From contig BTRK01000001.1 of the NCBI GenBank assembly GCA_036245805.1, forward strand, positions 36,342,758-36,406,757: a stretch of 64,000 nucleotides of DNA, in the 5' to 3' direction. The position numbers and the translations under genes were made by a program. Below the pieces are notes generated by a model. The model was not told where the DNA came from, did no database searches, and worked only from the letters and a program-made list of their open reading frames with translations. The stretch is from Pristionchus mayeri (Eukaryota; Nematoda; Chromadorea; Rhabditida; Neodiplogasteridae). Below, in pieces: positions 44,403 through 54,860 of the stretch (its first letter is position 1; every line of letters begins with the position of its first letter).

Positions 44403-47400
44403 ATGTCGGAAGTGGGCGATGACTGGTGCGACTCACTTCTGCGAGTGGACGAGACCATAAGTGGAGCAATTGTGCTCCCTCAACGGTACGTGGATCCTTA
44501 TCGACCTTCTGGATCTACCCCACCTCTTTTTAATTTTTTTACCTCTATTGAGCTCATGATTATGAATGATCTCAAAAAATGGAAAAAAAGGAAATTCCAG
44601 AATGGAGCTGCATTTATGAAAAAATGGTACTTGGTTCCTCACTAGAACCTGGATCTATCCAACCACTTTTTATGTTTTACTTTTTTAGTACAATTGAGAA
44701 CTTCATGAGGAGGAAAGCTGTTCAGAAATTGAAAATTCACTTTTTTTGTGAATCTGTTTAGACTTTTGTTCTCGAATTTTCTCCCCTCCCTCCACCCTCT
44801 TCCAACGCAAGAAGAATAGTAAAATCTGATAATTGAAAAATTAGGAAAATGATATGTCGATGTCACATTGAGTGTGAGCGATTTAGTAATAGGGATAATC
44901 GATTGTCAATTTTCGTTTCCATGATCTACCTCCTTCTCTTACGGAGTCAACATGATAAAATACCTAAATCTTAATATCTTACAATGAGATACTCTAACAA
45001 GCTATTTTTTTAATGTTGCAGAGTCCGTCCCTTCTTGAAGATGATCGAGTACGCGGTGCACGGCTTCCCCTGGATCATCGTCTCATCCGTCACCGCAGTC
45101 TTCGCCTACGCATATCGGTAGATTGCTGTCGAATAGGCACTAGGTCGGATGATCAGCGTCGGATGCTAAACTTCTCCAGTATGTTCACAGTAGGCTCCCA
45201 AAGTGTCAAAAAAATGCTTCTGTGAAAGTTCTGCAGAAGGGTCCATCTTTTAGTTATCATCCGATGGTGATAATTCGACCTAGTGCCGTCGAATATATCA
45301 TACATTGTAGGAGCATGAACCAGCTTGCTTGTGGGTAGTATAGATGTAGGGGAAAACGTTGGTGTTCTGTCGCGGTAGGAACGATTAGGAACGATTGTTT
45401 TCTTGATCTTGCGTATTTACCATAAAACGGATGGAAGTGTTTCGATTGCTAACGTCAGTAGAGTAAAAATGATACGCGTGAGGATGTGCAGTGGACTTGG
45501 AAACACTTGAAAATTTTCTGAATTAAAATATCGATTGATTACTTCCAGGTGGAACGAGAACCTGCAGTACGGGCTGCTGGTGCTGAATATTGGTACGACG
45601 AATTATGTTAAATTGCCCTTCTCGACAAAAGTTAATAATAATAATAATTCTTTATCATGCGACAGTGCAGAGGTATAAAATAGATGTTACAGGGAAAATT
45701 AGAATCATGATAATTACGATGTCATATCTAGATGACAAAGGGAGTATAGCCGTCAGTTACAAGCGAGAGTGAATTAGAGATAATGAGAATAATCAATACT
45801 ATTTATAGCTCTAGCTCTGAGCGAGAACAGTTCACTATTTCTAGAGATTACAATATTATTAGGGATACGGTTCCATAAGGGCACAACTCTATTTGTGAGA
45901 AATGTGTGGTAAAAAGCAGATATGGAACGATGTTTACGTAACTGGAAGAGATTGGGGCGCCTAGGTCGAGGGGGGGCTAGGAGGAGAAAGGAAGGGCAGC
46001 CTATGTCTACATCTTCGTGAATAACTTTATATACGAATGCTAAGTCAATAATTGTACGACGATACTCTAAAGGTTCTAAATGGAAATAACGTAGGCGATC
46101 AGGATAAGACCTGTTAGGGACGCGACATTTAAGGAGTACAGATTTGGTGTATTTGCGCTGGACACGCTCGATGCTATTAGACAAATCCCTACTTTGAGGT
46201 GACCAAAGTTCAGAACAATATTCGAGGATGGGGCGGACGTATGTGACAAAAAGTCGAGAATAAAGCTGAGGATTTTTTGATACGAAGGTGCGCAAGATGT
46301 ATGAGCAACGAGAACGGGCCTTTGAGATCTTACTAGATATGTGAGCACTAAATTCTAGTTTATTAGAGTATGTAATTCCTAAGTCGGTGAATTGGGATAC
46401 GGTAGGAAGAGAAATACCATTAAGAGTAAAGATAGAGGGAGGATGTGACCTTCCTATAAGCATTGTCTCGGTCTTAGTGAGGGATACGGTAAGGCCCCAA
46501 TCAGAGGACCACTTAAAAAGGATATCAAGAGAGGATTGGAGAGAGGTAGGATCAGAGTAAGACCAGAGTTTGGCATCATCGGCATAAAGAATACAGCGAA
46601 CATTTGGAGGAAGTAGGGAGGGTAGGTCACTAATGTAGAGGGAGAAGAGAAGAGGCCCTAAGACAGAGCCTTGAGGCACGCCTGAGTGGGCAGGGAAAGA
46701 GGGGGAGGAAGAGGTATTGACTGATACTGATTGTGATCTACCGAGTAAGAACGAACGAATCCAAGATAAGAGGGATCCACAAATGCCTAGAAGTGAGCAT
46801 TTGTGGATGAGTAAGTTGATCGGGATAGAGTCAAAGGCACGCGAGAAATCGATAAATGCAACAGAAATGTAGTGACCATCGTTAAGTGCAGAGTGCCATT
46901 GAGAGAAAGAGTTAAGAAGTGCAGAGGTGCACGATCTACGTGGGCGGAAACCGTGTTGGTAAGGGGAGATGAGATTGTTCTCGGAAAGGTACTTCCAGAG
47001 AGTCTCGCCTACGATTTTCTCCATAACTTTGGAAGAGGAGCAAGTAAGTGAGATGGGTCGGTACGAGGAGGCAGTGTTTTTCGGGCCCTTACGCTTATAG
47101 ATTGCCTTGACTTTGGCAGTTTTCCAAATGGAAGGAGAAGCGCCATGGAGTAAGAATCTATTGAACAGTATGGAGAGAGGAATGCAAATGTGAGGGGCAG
47201 TATGTTTAAGGAAGATGTAAGGGATGTGATCGGGAGAAGTGGATGAGCGGGGTGGGAGACGAGAGAGAAACTTAGCTACGAGGAGAGGGGAAATGTCGAC
47301 GTAATCAATAGATGTGGGGGAAGAAAGAGTGCAAGAAAGAGGGATAGGAGGGGAGGTGCTATTGTACGAAGCAGTGAAATGACGAGCTAGTCCACATGCT

Positions 47401-48577
47401 TTTGATGTGTCAGAAACGCAGAGAGAACCGTCGGGAGAGACTAGTGAGGGGATAGTATCGGATTGATCTTTTATTCGCGTACTTGCATAAGAGAAGAAAG
47501 CTTTGAGGTTATTCGATTTTGCCAGACGGTTTTCCCTATTCCTAGCGGTGTGCTTAATAGATTGTTTAAGTGAACGGCATGCAGAGAAATAGTGAGAGAA
47601 ATAGAGAAATAGTTCCGAGTAAACTGATGAAAAATGTCGATATAATAATTTCTGGATAATATTGTATTGTGTCAACTGACTGTTTTCAACAGTCGAATGG
47701 GCTGCTACATATCCTCAAAGATTCAATAGGATATACGATCAGGGGTCAAATAATGGTCATGTATTAATCGATAATGGGTAGGTCTGCTGGCGGACCTCGC
47801 AGCCGTGGGGGCGATCAAGATTTGCGTGCAGCGCGAGCGTCCTGCCGAGAATGTGGACGACCAGGTATACGGTAGCCAGGGGTTATTGATTTTCTCTGAT
47901 CGCTCGCAGGTGTTCGAGGCACCCATCGCCGATCAATATTCGTTCCCGTCAGGACACACTTCGCGCGCCGCCATGCTGGGCATGCTCCTGTGAGTTCTGT
48001 AGCAATCGATAATGATCACTGTGAAGTACTGTCGAGTACTAGGCCGGATGAAAACCTACCGGATCAGAATCAAAAAATATTCTGCGCTAGAGTTTTGGCA
48101 GACTAATTTTTTGTCATTGTGGTAACGTATTCTGAAAATACTGGAGAAGGGTTCTTTTTTGGTTCTCATCGAGTGGATTCTCATCCGACCTTACTTCCGC
48201 TGTAGACAAACTACTTTTGAATATTGCAAACACTAGTAATGGTCTGTGACCATGTTGAAGCAATCGACAGTTTCCCAATCAATATCTCCTGCATACAGTA
48301 GCTACTTCTTCCGTCCTCTAACGCCAATCGGCATCACGTTCCCGCTGCTCGTTGCCTATTCGCGCGTGGCGATGGCACGACACTACGTCAGCGATGTGAT
48401 CGGAGGTGGGCATACCGTAGTCTAGACGTATTACACTAACTACGGTAATCATGTGTGATACCGTGATCGTCGGCCTACTGCATTCGCTCAGGCCTCACAC
48501 TTGGTGGGTTGCTCGGAGGTCTCGTTCTGCTTACTCCGATGGCCGTGAATCGATGGATGAGGAAACTGTTCGCCTAG
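44403..48577 (+). CDS. PAP2-family polyisoprenoid diphosphate/phosphate phosphatase (PLPP6-like)
   Basis: This is a membrane phosphatase of the type-2 phosphatidic acid phosphatase family; PLPP6 members hydrolyse presqualene and isoprenoid diphosphates at the ER. Seven exons: 44403-44485, 45022-45117, 45549-45592, 47782-47864, 47910-47989, 48299-48405, 48492-48577. Phases close to 192 residues, short but complete for the core. All three catalytic motifs are present: KX6RP (K87, R94, P95), PSGH (115-118, in QYSFPSGHTSRAA) and SRX5HX3D (S140, R141, H147, D151). Hydrophobic segments lie at about 42-58, 65-84, 122-139 and 152-171. Intron 3 contains an antisense non-LTR retrotransposon, intron 2 a MITE, and intron 5 a diverged MITE copy (about 48035-48198). 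The exons are intact, so the insertions need not disable the gene. Confidence 0.92.
45136..45287. mobile_element. hAT-like MITE copy in PAP2-gene intron 2
   Basis: The 152-bp element starts GGCACTAGGTCGGATGA and ends ATTCGACCTAGTGCC. It is flanked by a perfect 8-bp duplication, GTCGAATA (45128-45135 and 45288-45295). It is the cleanest copy of the family in this window. The 8-bp duplication is the hAT hallmark. Confidence 0.9.
45632..47700 (-). mobile_element. 5'-truncated non-LTR retrotransposon
   Basis: The element is antisense to the PAP2 gene, inside its intron 3. On the minus strand it carries the reverse transcriptase ORF and ends in a short (ATT)n tail (plus strand TTAATAATAATAATAATT at 45632). 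The endonuclease half that normally precedes the reverse transcriptase is missing: host intron resumes within about 50-100 bases of the ORF start. I could not identify a target-site duplication, so the right boundary is approximate. Confidence 0.85.
45774..47675 (-). CDS. Non-LTR reverse transcriptase, uninterrupted frame
   Basis: A 633-codon open frame copies element RNA into DNA. All core motifs are present: motif A FIDFSRAFD (274-282), motif B SGVPQGSVLGP (331-341), and motif C YADD (364-367). Conserved KAIYKRKG, YRPISL and HGFRPRRSC lie upstream. The C-terminal CSELWSPQSRD and RLRYFHLEPLEYRR segment is typical of CR1/jockey-type elements. The first 20 or so residues may be host intron read through. 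The N-terminal endonuclease is absent, so the copy cannot move by itself. The absence of stops over 1.9 kb implies recent insertion. Confidence 0.92.
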   Translation of the reverse strand: MTQYNIIQKLLYRHFSSVYSELFLYFSHYFSACRSLKQSIKHTARNRENRLAKSNNLKAFFSYASTRIKDQSDTIPSLVSPDGSLCVSDTSKACGLARHFTASYNSTSPPIPLSCTLSSPTSIDYVDISPLLVAKFLSRLPPRSSTSPDHIPYIFLKHTAPHICIPLSILFNRFLLHGASPSIWKTAKVKAIYKRKGPKNTASSYRPISLTCSSSKVMEKIVGETLWKYLSENNLISPYQHGFRPRRSCTSALLNSFSQWHSALNDGHYISVAFIDFSRAFDSIPINLLIHKCSLLGICGSLLSWIRSFLLGRSQSVSVNTSSSPSFPAHSGVPQGSVLGPLLFSLYISDLPSLLPPNVRCILYADDAKLWSYSDPTSLQSSLDILFKWSSDWGLTVSLTKTETMLIGRSHPPSIFTLNGISLPTVSQFTDLGITYSNKLEFSAHISSKISKARSRCSYILRTFVSKNPQLYSRLFVTYVRPILEYCSELWSPQSRDLSNSIERVQRKYTKSVLLKCRVPNRSYPDRLRYFHLEPLEYRRTIIDLAFVYKVIHEDVDIGCPSFLLLAPPRPRRPNLFQLRKHRSISAFYHTFLTNRVVPLWNRIPNNIVISRNSELFSLRARAINSIDYSHYL

Positions 48578-48852
48578 TTATCGATTTATTGTAAGCTTTA
48601 TCGACTATCTGATTACGGTGGTTCGAGAAAGTAAATCTATCGCACTGTAGACCAGTTACTGTATCATCCCTCAAACTTGCCAGAACGCCCGGTGTGATTC
48701 CTCATGTGATACACTGTTTTTGTCGATCTTTTCATCAATGATCTACCCGATAAAATTCGTACATTATGATGCACCGTAGTGTCGGTCTTTCTGACTAAAT
48801 TTTATTCATGAATTCTGATTTGACTTCAGAATCACAGGATTCAGTCTTCGTT
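48578..48852. other. Convergent spacer
   Basis: This is the short spacer between the stop of the PAP2 gene and the stop of the minus-strand transthyretin-like gene. It holds only 3' UTR-type sequence. Confidence 0.4.
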
Positions 48853-50821
48853 TCAGTTTCCGTCGTATCCCAAGACGGAATTGACGGTGAATGGCTTAGA
48901 TCCCGACCAATCCTTGTATCGATACTTGTTAGGAACGTCGACTCTCGTAGAGTAAGAGTCTCCGTTCTTGAATCCCTCGCATCTTAAGAGATTATCGATC
49001 GTAGATCATATTATATCGATCCCATTCTCGGAAATTGCAAGAAAGAGCTTACTTCTTACGATAGCCTTTGTGGTCACAGTTCTTTGCCGCAGAACAGGGC
49101 CACTCGATTTGGACGTAGAATTTACTCCAGCACTGAAACACGAATATCGTTCAAAAAATATTGATTATAAACCAAAGATTATTGATCGTAGATCAGAGAT
49201 TATCGATCATGGATTACAGAATATAGATCGTATATCGTAGAATATCGATCGCAGATAGTAATATCGATCGTAGGCACCTCTACTCTCGACCACTGCTCGC
49301 CGTCGTGGCCGTGGAGGTTGAAGATGCCGTCCTTGTTTGTGATTGCCGCGTCCTTCACGTCATCTTCATCTAAAAAAGTTTTTAAAAAGCAATAATTATT
49401 GATCAGCGCTCGGAATTCCCTGATCTACGGATTTCATCTGCGATCGATATTCTCTGATCTACGGTCTTCATCTGAATTTTTTTTAAAGATTGTTTTATTT
49501 AAGCGGAACTATACAAAGGCACTTGGCCGGATTATAACAAAAAATTGCAGGCAGTATTTTGACAGAAGACTTCTCGAAAGTGTGGGAACAAAGTGTGAAA
49601 ATCATGAAGAAGGGCTCTTTTTGCTTATCATCCGACGGTGATCGTCCTACCCAGTAGGGCGGCGAAAATGGCTCATCGGGTCAACTTGTTTACCCGCGAG
49701 TGCGGGTCAGAGTCGAGCCGTGCGGGTCAGGCGCGCTCTCTCCTTTATTGCCCCCTCCCTTGCGGGCGAGCCGTTTGAGTGCGGGTCAGACGCGGGTCAA
49801 GGCCTTTCTCTGCTCTCCATGGGCATATCGCTTAGCAATTAGTGCCAGTTTGATAAGCTCGATGAGAGCTATCGAAAACATGTAAATTTGGGTGGATAAT
49901 TTTGAATTTCAATTGCACACCGTCAGAATGGTAAAGAGAGCTATGGGGATGTCTCTCGTATCCTTGGCGCTTTCTCGCTCTCCAATGCTCTCTCGCTTAT
50001 CTTTTGTGAATTTTCGACTTGATCATTTTTGTTCGAATTGACAGGATTTCGATAGCTCTCGTCGAGCTGATTTCAACGGTGTAGAGCACATCCGATTTCG
50101 CAAATTTAGTGCTGAGAAAATCCTCGACCCGCATCTGACCCGCACGGGTAAATGACTCACCCGCACTCTCCCCTCTCTAAATCGGGTGAGCAGAGGAAAG
50201 AGGGGTTGTAAAGAGAGAGTGCGTCGGGTACCCGCCAGAGGGAACAAACAAGTGCGGGTGAGTAAGAGCCATCCTCGCCGCCCTACTACCCAGTGCTAAT
50301 GCAAGAGTAGCAATCGCAGATGGGCTACTTATCCTCACAGGGTTTCGAAATCGGGCACAGGGAGAGGAAGCTAGAGAAATAGAAAAAAACGAGAGAGTAT
50401 GCCATTTTACAGTAATTTTTTTGGAAAAATTCCTTTCTGTGTGCGATCTCGCCATGTATCGGAAACGCTGTGACGGTACTAGGTCGGATGATCATCATCA
50501 GATTCAGGATGATAACCAAAAAAGAACTTTCACAGACGCATTTTTGAATATTTTTTTTGACTTTTTACTGTGAGCATACTGGGGAAGGGTAAATTTTTTG
50601 TTTATCACCCGGAAGGTCAGACATCAGTCGGTTAGACGGTCAGACGTCAGACGTTATCTCCGCCTGATGACATCAGACGGAGATCATCCGACCTAGTGCC
50701 TGTGACTTACTCCCCCACACATCACAACTGTCGTCCTCCATAAGCTTGACTGAGGCGCCCCCGATCTTGTTGACGCGTTCCACTCCACTCTCCTTGCGCA
50801 GACAGCTCAAGGCGCCACTCA
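48853..50821 (-). CDS. Transthyretin-like (TTR) family protein, 5' end not found
   Basis: The TTR family is a large nematode group of small secreted beta-sandwich proteins. Four exons read from the right: 50821-50711, 49369-49278, 49132-49053, 48982-48853; phases are consistent and end at TGA. Matches to the family layout are the first strand GALSCLRKESG, the ligand-side GGASVKLMEDDS, the turn ITNKDGIFNLHGHDGE, a cysteine-containing C-terminal part (FYVQIEWPCS, KGYRKKCEGFKNGDSY) and the end strand TRVDVPNKY. The signal-peptide exon should lie above 50822 but I could not identify it. The intron between the first two exons holds nested transposons, one ending 10 bp from the splice donor. Assignment is by pattern, not search. 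Confidence 0.65.
49518..50296. mobile_element. hAT-like MITE split by a nested element
   Basis: The left end GGCACTTGGCCGGATTATAA (49518) and the broken right end (ATCGTCCTACCCAG ... TGC, finishing about 50296) match the termini of the 45136 family. A second element occupies 49655-50285 inside it. The family core GTGTGGGAACAAAGTGTGAA at 49579-49598 also occurs in the 27654 copy. No clean outer duplication remains. Confidence 0.7.
49655..50285. mobile_element. Nested hAT-like element with subterminal repeats
   Basis: The 631-bp insert has inverted ends TAGGGCGGCGAAAATGGCTC and GAGCCATCCTCGCCGCCCTA, and a perfect 8-bp duplication CTACCCAG (49647-49654 and 50286-50293). Near both ends it carries repeated GTGCGGGTCA-type units, direct on the left and inverted on the right. 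Such subterminal repeats are the usual transposase-binding arrays of hAT elements. There is no transposase ORF. Confidence 0.85.
50475..50700. mobile_element. hAT-like MITE copy beside a splice donor
   Basis: The 226-bp copy begins GGTACTAGGTCGGATGATCA and ends ATCATCCGACCTAGTGCC. TGTGAC borders both ends (50469-50474 and 50701-50706). Its interior has an extra GTCAGACGTCAGAC-type repeat block. It ends 10 bp from the end of the first identified exon of the minus-strand transthyretin-like gene. Confidence 0.8.
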
Positions 50822-52733
50822 CTTCAAAATGAAATCCGTTATCCTAAAGCCTAATCCTTAGTCCTTAGGCCTTAGCACCTTAGCCCGAAGGCCCTAACCT
50901 TGACAGCCAAAGGTACTAGATACTTACAAAGTATATGGGCCAGCTGGGACCGGCTAACTCGCAAAGGGAGACGGTGAGGAGAGAGAGAAGGAGCAGAATC
51001 GACCGCATCGAAGAGGGGAAAAGGAAGAGAATGAGGGAGGGAGGGTGGGAGGTACACGTCAGAGGGCGATCTGAATATCATATTTCATCCTCAGCGTGAG
51101 CAAAACATGCTGTTTCATAATTAGTAATTATTAATTACTCTATCAATTGTTCGTATCTCGCGAAGTGAGATATTTACTGCACGTAGTCTTCCTTCCGAAC
51201 ATATTCAGTTTCATCGAAACCCGGATTGGGCTGCCGGTATGGACTTGATAACGCATACTATTAATGTTAGATTAACGCCTGGATAAACTAATGCTCTGGT
51301 TGTCCTACAGTAATCATGGGTGCAACATCTAAACATCGGCAGCCGTCATTATCCTGAGCTAACTTCCACAGTGGACTCCTCAGATACTACTGCATGTAGA
51401 AGTGAGTGCAGAGATGAAAGAACAAAAGAGGAGGAGCTATTTCGGATGAGAGTTAATGTCTCATACCTCATTTGATATGTTAAAGGCAGCATGATGAAAA
51501 AGTTCTCATCCAAAGACGTATCATCAAAAGATCTGAGTTTAGTTCTGACGACTGGGATTCATCTCGTGTTCACCAGAAGCCCGGCTAGTCGTGCCGCAGA
51601 AATGACTAATTTCAAGATCTGTGAGCAATGGTTTGGCATGGAAGCGCCGAACGTAAATTAAAAAGTGACACATGAAATTAGGGGTTGAAGATGCGGCTTC
51701 ATAAGGCAGATTTTCGAACTCTACGTGAAAATTTACCCCCTAGGGCCTACTGTTGATGAAATTCAATTTTATGCTTAAGAGCACATAGATCAATGTACAC
51801 AGCTCTCTGCAGACGAAAATGTCGATTTGCACATATTACAGTAATTGTTACTGTAGGACAATGCTAATAAAATTGCAATTAGATTTCGAAGACGGTCTCC
51901 TATTTAAATACTATTTAAGTTGAATTTTAAAATTTTTTCATATTCACTGTCCATTTTCAATATTTTCCAATAATAAATTAATCTAAATAGTTTATTTCAT
52001 TTTTAAAATTCACTTAGTGACAAGAGAATCTGGAAGCCGGAAAATGTTATACCGTAATATTTTACGGCTCGTTCATTACCATTAAAAGGGTGATTCCCGA
52101 CCTTTCTGTGACAATTTCCTATGAATTTTTAATGCAATTCTCCTCGAAATCGTATTTTGTAGCCTTACTCGCCCTAATTTAACGTCGCAAGCTATTTATG
52201 ATTTTTTTAAAACCTACTTTTCGTTAAAATGTTCCGGAGGATTCACCAACATTCCGATTCCCTGGGTTTAGCGCGGCCATGCTAAAAATCGTGTTATTTT
52301 CCATTTTTGCAGAATTTAACGATTTTTTAGTGTTGCTTTGGCCAACTTTCCGTCTCAGATTGCTCGCCACATCTAACTCCATCTATATCTCTACGATTTA
52401 AAACCACGCGGTCACTAAATCCCGTTTCACAGAGTGTTTAATTAAACACACATTCAGTAGAGTCGTTTCTGATTATGCTCGCGTTCACTGCTCCAATTAT
52501 GCGTTGTATTCGTATTATGTCAACCAGTGAAGCATCCATTAGGATTAAATTCAATACCGTAATCATTACCGTACTCTGATTAAATTCAATACCGTAATCA
52601 GAGTACTGCGAATTTCCCTTCGTTTGCGTTGTGGTCTTCTTATCACGGATACACCTCTTTTCTCTCGCTATTGTTTTAATCAATAAAGTTATATTTCGAT
52701 ACTTATGATGGTGCGTGCTTGCAGGGGTCAAAA
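50822..52733. other. Intergenic or 5' region of the TTR-like gene
   Basis: The missing 5' exon of the minus-strand TTR-like gene should be here. A hairpin at about 51447-51512 (TTCGGATGAG..., ...CTCATCCAAA) is a diverged copy of the element at the window start. Bases 52571-52606 hold a 12-bp perfect inverted repeat, GTACTCTGATTA/TAATCAGAGTAC, and the 22-bp GATTAAATTCAATACCGTAATC-type unit is repeated in tandem around 52543-52600. Confidence 0.45.
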
Positions 52734-54730
52734 ATGTTCCGCGTCGCTGCTTCTCGTGCTCTCTCCACCTCCGCCCGCAGAGACGCAGACCTGATCCAGC
52801 AGGCGTTCGTCAAGAAGATCAAGGAGTTCGGACAGAAGGGCGGAGACCTCGTCCAAAACAACCCTGAGGTGCGAGAGTGTCCCTTGCTTCGTTTGATTAT
52901 TGTAATTGCAATGCTCGTCTATCTTCAATTATTTCAGGTGAAGAAGGCCCTTCAGGACGAGCTGAACAGGCTCGCTCAGAAGTTCCACGTAAGTAACTTG
53001 TTTTCACCCTAATAATGCGAGTTGTGTATGAAAATAGCATGAAAAATTTCCAGCTCGCCAACGCTGACATCGTCGGAAAGATCCCCACCAACTACGAGAC
53101 CGCTAAGGTATGCTCCATCTTTCTGAACGCATGATATTTTTCCATCGAGTAAGCTCAACATTTTGTTTACACTGCGGCTGATATTACTGTGACCATTATC
53201 ATTTAAAAATATATGCACACTCCGCTGCACATTTTTCCAACTTTTATAACCGTCAGCTAAGCTGCATAACTGATTATCCTTTAAAAATGGGTTCGGTGAC
53301 AATTATTTCCAGATTACTGAAACATTTTATTCTGCGAATGAGGTTATTTTCGGCACTTAAGTCATTTCGTTATTTTTTGCCGAAAAAAATCTAAATTCGT
53401 GTTTTTTCTAAGAACCATAAACATTTAATTGAATTGTGTGTTCAATTATATGCTCGGCAGGGGAACATTTTAGAAACGCTTTTTAAAAATAATTACACTT
53501 GAACTGCCCTACCTAAATAATTTAACGATTGAAAAAAACGTATTCTTTGAATTGCTTGCTTTATTTTCTACGTGATATTCTATCATTCGTTATTGCGAAA
53601 GAAAATTCCATCCGCTGGGTAATGCTAATTCGGAATAAGAGTAAGTTATGAAATGCTGCAAAGTAACTATGAGTGATCTTTAGATGTACCTAGTTCTCGT
53701 TAATTAAGTGGTCTCATTCTAGTTAATGTTGTAACAACTTATAGCTCCTCTCTCTCCTACGATTCTAAAATTTTGAATGATTAATAACAAAATGATACTG
53801 TTGAGGAAAAAAATGAGGAAAGTTATCAAATGCATGCTTCAGAGATGTAGGAGAACTTGCATAGTACTAGCCAATACAAGAGGATGAGTTGATCTGCATA
53901 TTAATCTCACTCAATTGACCTACTTTTGGAATCATTTTATGCAGAAAATTGTGAATCGCGCAAAGAGTAAAAATGTGATTTGTTTTTGTATCTATTCTAC
54001 GATTCCTGTCATTAATTTGCATCCAACAATTCTAATAAGTTAAATGAAATATACTGTTTCATATTTCGAAAATTAGTTTAAATTTTTACGTGAGATTCAA
54101 TCTTAAATGATTGATGTAATAATTATCAGCATCTCTGGAAATGATCCGTTGACTTTCTATTACTTTTATCAAATTTTAATTTTCTAGTCCATAAGGTAAT
54201 GCGTTGACCCTTCTTGATTTGCACAATTCATGTTCCAAGTAGCGGAATGCACAAACTTGATCTCGACTCACTTCTCGGCTTTGCAGGTTGAGTGCTCCGT
54301 CAACGCTCTTCTCGAGGGCAAGACTGCCGCTTCGCTCTCCGATGCCGTCAAGAAGGAGAAGGTGAAGTTGTCAAAGTTTATGATTAAGGCCAACGGACAT
54401 ACTGTCACACTGCCATTGAGAGCGAGCACAATTTATCTGACCTCTCATATTTCCAGATTGTAATTGGCAACTAGGAAGTATGAAAGAGCGAATACTGTCT
54501 TCTAAAGTAGACCTGATTATTTTTTTTATTATCTGGGCGGGTGTACGTGTTAAAGGACTAACAAATTTTGCCTTAAATGTCGCACATCGGAGTCAAGCAA
54601 TTCCGTTTAGGAATTATATATTTTATTTTTTTATATATTTACATTTGTATTGCAGGCCGAGTACGTGGCTTCCCGTGCAGCTAAGAAGGCCGCAGAGGCC
54701 GCCCGTCAAGCAGCCCTCCAGGGCAAATAG
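52734..54730 (+). CDS. ATP synthase coupling factor 6, mitochondrial
   Basis: This is a peripheral-stalk subunit of mitochondrial F1Fo ATP synthase. Five exons, all in phase 0: 52734-52868, 52938-52988, 53054-53107, 54287-54361, 54656-54730, giving 129 residues. The N terminus MFRVAASRALSTSARR is a mitochondrial presequence with an R-x-x-S-type cleavage context. The F6 core follows: DLIQQAFVKKIKEF, NNPEVKKALQDELNRLAQKFHLANADIV, then PTNYETAKVE, which aligns with the FPTFKFEDPKFE region of mammalian F6. A basic, alanine-rich C-terminal extension (residues about 90-129, KKAAEAARQAALQGK at the end) goes beyond the mammalian form. Intron 3 is 1.2 kb. An alternative read-through of the exon 4 donor would add residues and stop in intron 4. 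Confidence 0.85.
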
Positions 54731-54854
54731 AGAGCGAGAGGCAGAGAAGAGTATGATCTACCCCTTCTAGAGGATCGATCCTCCGTACCACCTCTTGATT
54801 GTTGCCCCGACGCCCCTTTTTATTCTCCGATTAGTGTTTGCAGAGAGATGTAAG

Positions 54855-54860
54855 AATAAA
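54855..54860 (+). terminator. Polyadenylation signal of the coupling factor 6 gene
   Basis: AATAAA lies 125 bases after the stop codon, followed by a GT-rich stretch, a usual distance and arrangement for a nematode mRNA 3' end. Confidence 0.55.
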
